NCBI GenBank assembly: GCA_026391775.1 | Contig: JAPLDK010000050.1 | Location: forward strand, 1-44,272 | Direction of reading: 5' to 3' | Length of the DNA stretch: 44,272 bases | DNA from: Bacteroidota bacterium | GTDB taxonomy: Bacteria > Bacteroidota > Bacteroidia > Bacteroidales > FEN-979 | In this document: positions 34,346 through 41,209 of the stretch, piece by piece | Layout: every line of letters begins with the position of its first letter | Position numbering within the stretch: position 1 is the first letter of the stretch | Translations under genes and position numbers: made by a program | Notes under the pieces: model-generated | The model's input: only the letters and a program-made list of their open reading frames with translations | Told to the model about the DNA's origin: nothing | Database searches by the model: none

Positions 34346-36787
34346 ATGAAACCCGAAAACCTTCTCAATACAACCGATATACTCGAGCATTTTTCTGAAG
34401 GCTTCCTGTTGTTAGACCCCAGAGGTAAGATCATTTTCTGGAATAAGGCCCTGGAGGATATCACAGGGATGAAACGGGAAGAAGCCCTCAACAGGCATCA
34501 TTATGAAGTGATGTTTGAATTTGTTGTGCCTGAAAGGAAAACTCCCCAGACCCTTGAAATGTTCAAATCAACATTGGAGGAGGCTCTTAGAACAGGAGGA
34601 CATCCTGTGGTCGATGCCATTTCCGAAATAAAAATTGTAACTAAGAGAAGTGAACGTAAAACCATTCTTCAGACTGCTTTTATGTTTAAAAACGGAGATG
34701 GATTTAGCCTGGGTGCGATCATAAGGGATATTTCTGAAAGGAAACAGATTGAAGAGGAACTCCGTCAAAAGGAAAACCGCTACCGCCTGATCTTTGAATC
34801 GGCCCATGATTCCATTTTCCTGATGGATGGGGATGTTTTTATTGACTGCAATCCCAAAACCCTTGTAACATTCGGATGCAGCCGTGAAGATATTATTGGA
34901 AAGCCTCCATACTTATTCTCCCCTGATCTGCAGTCTGATGGTAGAAAATCAAAGGAGAAAGCACTTGAAAAAATTAATCTGGCGCTAAGTGGCAAATCCC
35001 AGACTTTTGAATGGATGCATAAACGTCTTGACGGCTATACCTTCGATGCGGAAGTAAGCCTGAACTCCGTAAACCTTGAAGGGAAGACATACATTCAGGC
35101 CATGGTCAGGGATGTTAGCAAGAGGAATAAAGCAAACAAACAACTCCGCAAATTCAGCCAATGCCTTCTGAATTTCAAAGCCGACTCGAAACAGAATATT
35201 CAGTCGATGACTGAAGTTTTCGGAGAGATCATTGGAGCTGATGCCACTTTGTATAACAGGCTTGAGGGGGAGTTGCTTCATAGTATAGGAAAATGGGGCA
35301 TTCCGCCCGATTATGACCCTTTGGACAAGGCTGACGGGCATCTGTGTTATGATGTCATTCAAAGGCAGACAAGAGAGATGTTCCTTGTCAGGAACCTGGA
35401 ATCAACTCCATATTTAAAGACGGATCCTAACGTCAAAAAGTACGGATTGAAGACCTATATGGGTTACCCTGTAATGTTCGGGGATAAAACTGCAGGGTCT
35501 CTATGTGCCGTTTTCACCCATGATTTTAATCCGGATGAAGCCGATAAACTCATTCTTTCAATGGTAGCCTCAGCCTTAGGAATGGAAGAGGAGCGGCTGA
35601 CTGAATACAGGAAACTTCAGGAGAGTGAGAAAAAATTCCAGGACATGTTCAGGATATTCAGGCTTTTGGCAGATAGTATGCCGGATATGTTATGGGCCAA
35701 GGATCTTGAGAAACGGTTTTTATTTGCCAACAAATCTCATATTGAGAATTTATTGAACGCCGCAGACAACGAGGAACCTGTTGGGAAAACGGATATGTTT
35801 TTTGCCGAAAGGGAAAGGCTCAGTCATTCGGAAAACCCGCATTATCATTCTTTTGGAGAACTCTGTTCCGATTCTGACGATGTCATCCTGAATATCCGAA
35901 AACCGGAAAAATTTGTTGAATCGGGCTATATTAAAGGCAAGTATTTAATCCTGGATGTATACAAGGCTCCTATTCTCGATGAACAGGGTAAAATGATAGG
36001 TACGGTTGGAACCGCCCGCGAGGTGACCAGGGAAAAGGAAGTTGAACAAAAGATCAGGAAATATACCGAAGAACTCCAGGAACTGAACAGTGCCAAGGAT
36101 AAGTTCTTTTCAATCATTTCACATGATCTCAAAGGACCCTTCAATGCCATCCTTGGTTTTTCGGAGATACTTACAAGGGAATGGAATGATTTTTCGGACG
36201 AAGAACGACAGCATTTTGTCCGCAACATACACTCATCGGCGCAGAATACATTTAAACTTCTTGAAAACCTGCTGGCCTGGTCTATCGCACAGAGCGGCAG
36301 ACAGAACTTCAATCCATTCCCGGTCGACCTCAGCGTGGTTACCAACGATATGGTGATCCTGCTTCGCGACCAGGCGGAGAAGAAACAGATCAAGATATTC
36401 ACAGGGGTGAATTTCGGAACTGTTGTTTTGGCAGATGAGCAGATGGTAAGGACTGTTATGCGGAACCTTATTTCGAATGCCATTAAATTTACTCCCGAGG
36501 GCGGACAGGTTAAGATTTATACCGAAGTGCTTAAGGAGGAGGCAGAATTTAAGGAGATGATCAGGGTCTGTATTACCGATACAGGTGTTGGCATATCCGT
36601 TGAAAACATTGATAAATTATTCCGGATCGATCAACAGGTCAGGTCATCAGGTACGGCAAATGAGAAAGGCACAGGCCTGGGCCTTATCCTCTGCAAAGAG
36701 CTGATTGATAAGCATGGCGGTAAGATTTACGTTGAAAGCCAGGTGGGTAAGGGGAGTAAGTTCTGTGTTACGCTGCCGAAAGTCTAG
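34346..36787 (+). CDS. PAS-PAS-GAF-PAS sensor histidine kinase
   Basis: About 813 residues with no membrane segment, hence likely cytoplasmic. Order: PAS1 (about 10-125; [21 protein letters not shown]), PAS2 (about 135-260; [21 protein letters not shown]), a GAF-like domain (about 265-410; [19 protein letters not shown]), PAS3 (about 430-560; [21 protein letters not shown]), HisKA with His593 in [17 protein letters not shown], and HATPase_c with the N box [14 protein letters not shown] and the G boxes DTGVGI and GTGLGL. All kinase motifs are intact. No cognate response regulator is adjacent, so it is an orphan. An upstream TTG at 34301 would extend the ORF, but the ATG at 34346 is preferred. 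It ends in a CTAG shared with trpS. Confidence 0.93.
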   Translation: MKPENLLNTTDILEHFSEGFLLLDPRGKIIFWNKALEDITGMKREEALNRHHYEVMFEFVVPERKTPQTLEMFKSTLEEALRTGGHPVVDAISEIKIVTKRSERKTILQTAFMFKNGDGFSLGAIIRDISERKQIEEELRQKENRYRLIFESAHDSIFLMDGDVFIDCNPKTLVTFGCSREDIIGKPPYLFSPDLQSDGRKSKEKALEKINLALSGKSQTFEWMHKRLDGYTFDAEVSLNSVNLEGKTYIQAMVRDVSKRNKANKQLRKFSQCLLNFKADSKQNIQSMTEVFGEIIGADATLYNRLEGELLHSIGKWGIPPDYDPLDKADGHLCYDVIQRQTREMFLVRNLESTPYLKTDPNVKKYGLKTYMGYPVMFGDKTAGSLCAVFTHDFNPDEADKLILSMVASALGMEEERLTEYRKLQESEKKFQDMFRIFRLLADSMPDMLWAKDLEKRFLFANKSHIENLLNAADNEEPVGKTDMFFAERERLSHSENPHYHSFGELCSDSDDVILNIRKPEKFVESGYIKGKYLILDVYKAPILDEQGKMIGTVGTAREVTREKEVEQKIRKYTEELQELNSAKDKFFSIISHDLKGPFNAILGFSEILTREWNDFSDEERQHFVRNIHSSAQNTFKLLENLLAWSIAQSGRQNFNPFPVDLSVVTNDMVILLRDQAEKKQIKIFTGVNFGTVVLADEQMVRTVMRNLISNAIKFTPEGGQVKIYTEVLKEEAEFKEMIRVCITDTGVGISVENIDKLFRIDQQVRSSGTANEKGTGLGLILCKELIDKHGGKIYVESQVGKGSKFCVTLPKV

Positions 36788-37782
36788 AAACTTCTGAACC
36801 CAATAATCTCTCTGACTTCTTTGATCGTTTGTGAAGCTGAAGCACGTGCCTTCTCAGCTCCGAAGCGTGCGACTTTGCTGATGTATGCTTCGTCGGATGA
36901 GATCCTGAGAATTTCTTCCCGTATTGGGGTTGTGAATTTGATAATATCTTCGGACAGCTGCTTTTTCAGGTCGCCGTAACGGATCTGGCAGGTTTTATAA
37001 AGTCCGTCGAAATGTTCGAAGGTTTCCTTTGACGAGAAATACTCCATCAGGTCAAAAAGGTTCTGAACCGCCTGGGCTTTGGGCGAATCAGGTATTGTTG
37101 GGCCCGTATCGGTTGTTGCTCTCATGACTTTTCTGCGAATGACTTCAGGGGGATCAATTAAAAAGATCGCTGAACTCTCATTATCGGACTTTGACATTTT
37201 CATTGAACCATCCAGCCCGGGTATCTTTACAAGCTCTTCCCCGAAATTATACGCCTGGGGCTCAGGGAAGAACTCCACTTTATACATGCGGTTGAAACGG
37301 TTCGCAAAAGTCCTGGTCATTTCCAAATGCTGTTCCTGGTCCTTGCCCACGGGCACTTTATGTGCCTTATGGATGATGATATCCGCAGCCATCAAAGTAG
37401 GATAGGTGAGCAGGCCTGCATTCACATTCTGCGGCTGGGTGCGGATCTTGTCCTTGAAAGAAGTGCAACGCTCCAGTTCCCCTATATAAGCGTTCATGTT
37501 AAGAAGGAGGTAAAGCTCTGCTGTTTCAGGAAGGTCACTCTGGATGTACAAGGTGGCTTTCTCAGGGTCAAGTCCAGCAGCAAGGAATTCCGCCAGCACG
37601 GTTTTTACGTTTCCATGAAGGTCGGCGGGCGTAGGATGAGTGGTGAGGGAGTGGTAATCGGCAATGAAGAAATAACAGGAATTCTCCTGTTGCATCCTGA
37701 CGAAATTCTTCAGTGCACCAAAATAGTTTCCCAGGTGCAGGTTGCCGGTTGGTCTGATTCCACTAACGACTGTTTGGTTCAT
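36784..37782 (-). CDS. trpS: Tryptophanyl-tRNA synthetase
   Basis: 332 residues, normal for bacterial TrpRS, a class I enzyme that charges tRNA(Trp). Landmarks: [18 protein letters not shown] with the HIGH-equivalent HLGN near residue 17, [12 protein letters not shown] in the tryptophan and dimer region, and KMSKS in the form [11 protein letters not shown]. It is the last gene of the HU - small protein - rng - trpS series, 17 bases after rng. The start codon and upstream bases are made of GTGAACC heptamers. Its stop codon overlaps that of the convergent histidine kinase by sharing the palindrome CTAG. Confidence 0.97.
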   Translation of the reverse strand: MNQTVVSGIRPTGNLHLGNYFGALKNFVRMQQENSCYFFIADYHSLTTHPTPADLHGNVKTVLAEFLAAGLDPEKATLYIQSDLPETAELYLLLNMNAYIGELERCTSFKDKIRTQPQNVNAGLLTYPTLMAADIIIHKAHKVPVGKDQEQHLEMTRTFANRFNRMYKVEFFPEPQAYNFGEELVKIPGLDGSMKMSKSDNESSAIFLIDPPEVIRRKVMRATTDTGPTIPDSPKAQAVQNLFDLMEYFSSKETFEHFDGLYKTCQIRYGDLKKQLSEDIIKFTTPIREEILRISSDEAYISKVARFGAEKARASASQTIKEVREIIGFRSF

Positions 37783-37803
37783 GGTTCACGGTTCACGGTT
37801 CAC
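37776..37803. repeat. Four-unit heptamer array spanning the rng stop and trpS start
   Basis: On the minus strand three GTGAACC units and one ATGAACC unit lie end to end. The first supplies the TGA stop of rng (37802-37800) and the last supplies the ATG of trpS (37782-37780). The whole intergenic spacer is therefore repeat. Confidence 0.92.
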
Positions 37804-39353
37804 ATTTTAATCTCATCCCCATTCTTATTATAGAAATGGTATTCGAGAAAATGATATGAGTTCTGTGGTTCGAGAGTCAGTTTAACACCGTATTTCCGCT
37901 TCCATTTCCCGAGTTCATTAAAAAACACTCCTTTGGTGAGGTAAGCATGTATATATGGATGCACTATCAGTGTGAGGTTCTTTTCGTTCTGTTCGCGAAC
38001 CAGATAGCTGAGGTTGTTCTCTATCTCGTCGGTGAGCAGGATGCTTGGACGGATCTCCCCGCTGCCATCGCAGGTGGGACATCTCTCGAGGATCTGCACG
38101 TTCATTTCAGGACGCACCCTCTGGCGGGTGATCTGTACCAGGCCGAACTTGCTGGGAGGCAGGATGCTGTGCTTGGCACGGTCTTTCTTCATTTCCTCTC
38201 TCAGCCTGTCATACAGCTTGCGCCTGTTCTGGCCCAGTGTCATATCTATAAAGTCGATCACGATGATACCGCCCATATCGCGGAGCCTGAGTTGCCGTGC
38301 AACTTCTCCTGCCGCTTCCAGGTTGGTTTCGAGCGCATTCATTTCCTGGTTCTGGTCCTGGTTTACCCTATGTCCGCTGTTAATATCAATCACATGCAGG
38401 GCCTCGGTATGTTCTATCACCAGGTAGGTCCCGCTTTTGATCGTAATTGTTTTTCCGAACGAACCCTTGATCTGTTTATCAATGCCGTACTGTTCGAAAA
38501 TGGATGTCTTTCCCGAATGAAGCTTTACGATCCCAATCTTATCGGGGAAGATCTTGCCTATATACGCCCTGATCTCTTCATACAGCGTGGTATCATTCAC
38601 CACAATATTATTAAAGGATTCGCTAAGGGCATCCCTGAGGATGGCCGAAGTGCGGTCGATCTCACCAATGATCTTCATCGGGGGCTTGGCTGCAGCGAGT
38701 TTCTGTGTGATAGACTCCCAGCGTTTGTATAACGCCCTGAGGTCGGCATCCAGGTCGGCAACCAGCTTGTTCTCGGCCACCGTTCGTATGATCACCCCGC
38801 AGTTTTTCGGCTTGATACTGGTAATCAGTCGTTTTAACCGGTTACGTTCTTCCGCAGACTTAATCTTTTGAGAAACAGAAATTTTATCGGAGAACGGGAT
38901 CAATACCAGGTATCTTCCTGCAAAAGCAAGTTCCGATGAAACCCTGGGGCCTTTGGTCGAAATTGGTTCCTTGGCGATCTGGATCAGGATGTTCTGTCCT
39001 GATTTCAGCACATGGTTTATCCTGCCCGTTTTAATGATCTCGGGTTCAAAGGTGAATTCACCAATGTTCGGGTTTTGTGTGTTGCCGCTCTGTGCCAGCC
39101 GTATATATTTAAGCAGGGATTGCACCTGGGGCCCGAGGTCGAGGTAGTGAAGGAACGCATCCTTCTCATAGCCTACATCTATGAATGCGGCATTCAGGCC
39201 TGGCATGATCTTCTTGATCCTGCCCAAATAAATATCACCTACGGAATACTCGTTGTTTGACTTTTCCTTATTTAGCTCAACGAGGAGCTTATCTTCCAGA
39301 AGGGCGATTTCGACTTCCGATGAAGTCGAGTTGATAATGAGTTCCTTGTTCAC
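37800..39353 (-). CDS. rng: Ribonuclease E/G family protein
   Basis: 517 residues, RNase G size. The S1 RNA-binding domain covers about 35-125 (VGDIYLGRIKKIMPGLNAAFIDVGYEKDAFLH). The catalytic region contains the Mg2+-binding acids in VIEHTEALHVIDINSGH and GGIIVIDFIDM. The zinc-link motif CPTCDGSGEI lies near residue 430 and joins the subunits. The enzyme cuts single-stranded AU-rich RNA in rRNA maturation and mRNA turnover. No long C-terminal degradosome scaffold is present. A 96-base leader after the small basic-protein gene holds a CCGGAT hairpin and two GGAATTGTA direct repeats. Autoregulation of such leaders is known for RNase E, but not shown here. Confidence 0.95.
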   Translation of the reverse strand: MNKELIINSTSSEVEIALLEDKLLVELNKEKSNNEYSVGDIYLGRIKKIMPGLNAAFIDVGYEKDAFLHYLDLGPQVQSLLKYIRLAQSGNTQNPNIGEFTFEPEIIKTGRINHVLKSGQNILIQIAKEPISTKGPRVSSELAFAGRYLVLIPFSDKISVSQKIKSAEERNRLKRLITSIKPKNCGVIIRTVAENKLVADLDADLRALYKRWESITQKLAAAKPPMKIIGEIDRTSAILRDALSESFNNIVVNDTTLYEEIRAYIGKIFPDKIGIVKLHSGKTSIFEQYGIDKQIKGSFGKTITIKSGTYLVIEHTEALHVIDINSGHRVNQDQNQEMNALETNLEAAGEVARQLRLRDMGGIIVIDFIDMTLGQNRRKLYDRLREEMKKDRAKHSILPPSKFGLVQITRQRVRPEMNVQILERCPTCDGSGEIRPSILLTDEIENNLSYLVREQNEKNLTLIVHPYIHAYLTKGVFFNELGKWKRKYGVKLTLEPQNSYHFLEYHFYNKNGDEIKM

Positions 39354-39379
39354 TTATTATTATATATTGATTACAAAGG

Positions 39380-39420
39380 CCGGATGAGATCCGGGAATTG
39401 TAATGAACATAGGAATTGTA
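39380..39420. promoter_or_regulatory. Hairpin and direct repeats in the rng leader
   Basis: CCGGAT-GAG-ATCCGG (39380-39394) is a 6-bp hairpin. GGAATTGTA occurs twice, starting near 39394 and 39412. Both lie in the 96-base leader of rng. No TAnnTTTG box is present here, so rng is probably transcribed from the HU side. Confidence 0.35.
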
Positions 39421-39430
39421 GCAGGGAAGG

Positions 39431-39449
39431 CCCATGCGTCAGGCATGGG
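39431..39449. terminator. Hairpin directly after the small basic-protein stop
   Basis: CCCATGC-GTCAG-GCATGGG is a perfect 7-bp stem with a 5-base loop, touching the stop codon at 39450-39452. There is no T tract, so it may be a leaky terminator, a processing site or an RNA-stabilising stem that sets levels between the ribosomal-type gene and rng. Confidence 0.5.
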
Positions 39450-39539
39450 TTACTTCTTCTTGTGCCGGTTCTTACGCAAGCGTTTTTTACGCTTGTGCGT
39501 GGCCATCTTATGTCTTTTACGTTTCTTTCCGCTCGGCAT
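39450..39539 (-). CDS. 29-residue Lys/Arg-rich protein, AURKAIP1/COX24 (bS22/mS38)-like
   Basis: An ATG-initiated 29-codon gene encoding MPSGKKRKRH, KMATHKRKKR and LRKNRHKKK. About two thirds of the residues are Lys, Arg or His. The pattern KRKKRLRKNRHKKK matches my memory of the AURKAIP1/COX24 domain, found in mitochondrial ribosomal protein mS38 and small bacterial ribosomal proteins. A role bound to the ribosome is therefore likely. It is 20 bases downstream of the HU gene and is followed by a hairpin and rng, so translation, nucleoid and RNA-processing genes share one unit. It is far too short for routine gene finders. The family call rests on pattern only. Confidence 0.75.
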   Translation of the reverse strand: MPSGKKRKRHKMATHKRKKRLRKNRHKKK

Positions 39540-39559
39540 TTTCCTGTTCTTAAATTTGC

Positions 39560-39850
39560 TTACTTGACCCTTACGTGATTCTTAACCTTGTTCACAAAGG
39601 TCTTGGCAGGTTTAAAGGCAGGAATATTATGGGCGGGAATAATCAAGGTAGTATTCTTTGAAATATTTCTTCCTGTTTTCTCTGCACGTTTCTTGATAAT
39701 GAAACTGCCGAATCCCCTGAGGTAAACATTCTGGCCAGTTACCATAGAATTTTTAATGGTTTCCATAAAGGCTTCAACAGAAGCCTGGACAGCGACCTTC
39801 TCTATTCCGGTCTTGTTAGCAATTTCTGCTACAATTTCTGCTTTTGTCAT
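39560..39850 (-). CDS. HU-family histone-like DNA-binding protein
   Basis: 96 residues with the full HU/IHF pattern: TKAEIVAEIANKTGIEKVAVQASVEAFMETI (helices), YLRGFGSFIIKKRAEKTGRN (beta arms) and the C-terminal PAHNIPAFKPAKTFVNKVK. It bends and compacts DNA as a dimer. The Pro at the arm tip region and Arg-rich arms are in place. It starts the series HU - small basic protein - rng - trpS. A -7 box TATATTTG lies about 70 bases upstream. HU versus IHF-subunit identity cannot be settled from one gene; a single HU gene near rng is common in the phylum. Confidence 0.95.
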   Translation of the reverse strand: MTKAEIVAEIANKTGIEKVAVQASVEAFMETIKNSMVTGQNVYLRGFGSFIIKKRAEKTGRNISKNTTLIIPAHNIPAFKPAKTFVNKVKNHVRVK

Positions 39851-39919
39851 TGTAAATTTGAATTAGTAGTTATATATGATTAATACTGAATATCTTTGGA
39901 TTAACCCGGAACGGGGATG

Positions 39920-39927
39920 CAAATATA
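39920..39927 (-). promoter_or_regulatory. Bacteroidota -7 box for the HU operon
   Basis: The minus strand reads TATATTTG (TAnnTTTG), giving a leader of about 60 bases before the HU ATG at 39850. Confidence 0.55.
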
Positions 39928-39958
39928 GAACATTTTTAGTAAAACAAGGACTTGGCAG

Positions 39959-39990
39959 AAAAAAAATTACATTTCGTCGTGGAAATGTGG
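39959..39990 (-). terminator. Minus-strand hairpin with T tract upstream of HU
   Basis: ACATTTC-GTCGTG-GAAATGT (39969-39988) forms a 7-bp stem. On the minus strand it is followed by AA and eight T. It has terminator form but no minus-strand gene lies directly upstream. It could stop transcripts running antisense through mutY. Confidence 0.45.
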
Positions 39991-40036
39991 TAGTTCGTCG
40001 GCGGATCGCTCGTATCATACCATCACGATTTTATAG

Positions 40037-40044
40037 TACTTTTG
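40037..40044 (+). promoter_or_regulatory. Bacteroidota -7 box for mutY
   Basis: The plus strand reads TACTTTTG (TAnnTTTG), ending 7 bases before the ATG at 40052 and 1 base before the in-frame ATG at 40046. The later ATG is favoured, with almost no untranslated leader. Confidence 0.5.
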
Positions 40045-40051
40045 TATGCGG

Positions 40052-41143
40052 ATGACCGATTTCCTTGATAAATTACTTTCGTGGTACGAGGCGAATGCCC
40101 GGGATTTTCCCTTCAGGCGGACGAAGGATCCATACCTGATCTGGCTTTCGGAGGTCATTATGCAGCAAACCCGCATAGATCAGGGGGTGCCGTATTACAA
40201 TAAATTCGTAAAAGCCTTTCCTTCAGTGCAGTCACTCGCCGGCGCCGGCGAGGAGGAGGTGCTTAAACAATGGCAGGGGCTGGGATATTACACCCGGGCC
40301 AGAAACCTGCATTCAACAGCAAATGAAATTACAGAGAAGTATGGGGGCAAATTCCCTGAAACCTATGAAGGCCTAAGATCTTTAAAAGGAATCGGCGATT
40401 ATACCGCAGCCGCGATAGCTTCCGTATGCTTCGGCCTGCCCCATCCCGTCATGGATGGAAATGTGATCAGGTTTGTTACAAGGCATTTTGGAATTACCGG
40501 TGCTGTGGATGAAGCAGGGACGAAGAAAGAGATACTGGAAGTGCTGAGTGAACTTATGGGATATTGTGATGAACGAAATCACGCCATCACGCCATCATGG
40601 CCCGGTACCTTCAACCAGGCCATGATCGAATTCGGCGCCACGTATTGCGTGCCACGGAATCCGAACTGCCAGGATTGTATTTTCAACGCGAGCTGCTATG
40701 CTCTGCAATACGGGATGGTTGACAGTCTTCCTGAAAAGAAACAGCAGCAGCCCCTCAGGCCAAGGTATTTTCATTATCTGGTTATCCGGGTCAGGGGAAG
40801 GAAAGGACTTTACTTCCGTAAGCGGACCGAAAACGACATCTGGAAAGGATTATATGAATTTCCTTTACTGGAAACGTCCAAACCGGTTTCCCTCCCGAGG
40901 CTGATGAATTCCCTTGAATGGAAACAATACTTCGGGAAAACCCCTGTTAAGATCCTCTCACAAACCGGTTCCATAAACCATCTGCTGAGCCATCAGAAAA
41001 TCATTGCAACATTCTACAGCATGGAAATTGAACAACCCTCAGAAAAATTCGGGGCTCTCATCCACCCGAAGAATATTCATGAATTACCGGTAGCAAGGAT
41101 TCTCGAAAAATATATAGAGGATCATCTCGCCAGCATATTGTAA
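40052..41143 (+). CDS. mutY: A/G-specific adenine DNA glycosylase
   Basis: 363 residues. It removes adenine mispaired with 8-oxoguanine, part of the GO repair system. Landmarks: SEVIMQQTRID with the catalytic Glu, the helix-hairpin-helix LKGIGDYTAAAIAS followed by MDGNVIRF with the catalytic Asp, the 4Fe-4S loop CVPRNPNCQDCIFNASC (C-x6-C-x2-C-x5-C), and a C-terminal NUDIX-like domain (about 230-350). Near residues 175-185 an insertion, ERNHAITPSWPG, is encoded by a small ATCACGCC repeat. The start at 40052 is chosen because the ATG at 40046 abuts the -7 box. No partner GO-system gene is nearby. Confidence 0.95.
   Translation: MTDFLDKLLSWYEANARDFPFRRTKDPYLIWLSEVIMQQTRIDQGVPYYNKFVKAFPSVQSLAGAGEEEVLKQWQGLGYYTRARNLHSTANEITEKYGGKFPETYEGLRSLKGIGDYTAAAIASVCFGLPHPVMDGNVIRFVTRHFGITGAVDEAGTKKEILEVLSELMGYCDERNHAITPSWPGTFNQAMIEFGATYCVPRNPNCQDCIFNASCYALQYGMVDSLPEKKQQQPLRPRYFHYLVIRVRGRKGLYFRKRTENDIWKGLYEFPLLETSKPVSLPRLMNSLEWKQYFGKTPVKILSQTGSINHLLSHQKIIATFYSMEIEQPSEKFGALIHPKNIHELPVARILEKYIEDHLASIL
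40578..40601. repeat. ATCACGCC octamer repeat inside mutY
   Basis: Two exact ATCACGCC units (40578 and 40586) and a degenerate third lie in tandem, next to an inverted GTGATG. They encode a short segment not typical of MutY at that point. Confidence 0.65.
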
Positions 41144-41193
41144 GCCTTTGGGTCTGGGCTTATCATACAATTCATTCATCCCGCATCCAGTAC

Positions 41194-41209
41194 CCAGCTA
41201 TCCAGCTAT
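41194..41209. repeat. CCAGCTAT octamer pair at the end of the sensor gene
   Basis: Two exact CCAGCTAT units lie in tandem. The second contains, on the minus strand, the TAG stop codon of the sensor gene (41208-41206). Confidence 0.7.

Noticed and set aside
37947-38732. 261-codon plus-strand ORF inside rng
   Set aside because: It is antisense to the well-supported RNase G gene; its sequence looks like a shadow with no domain pattern.
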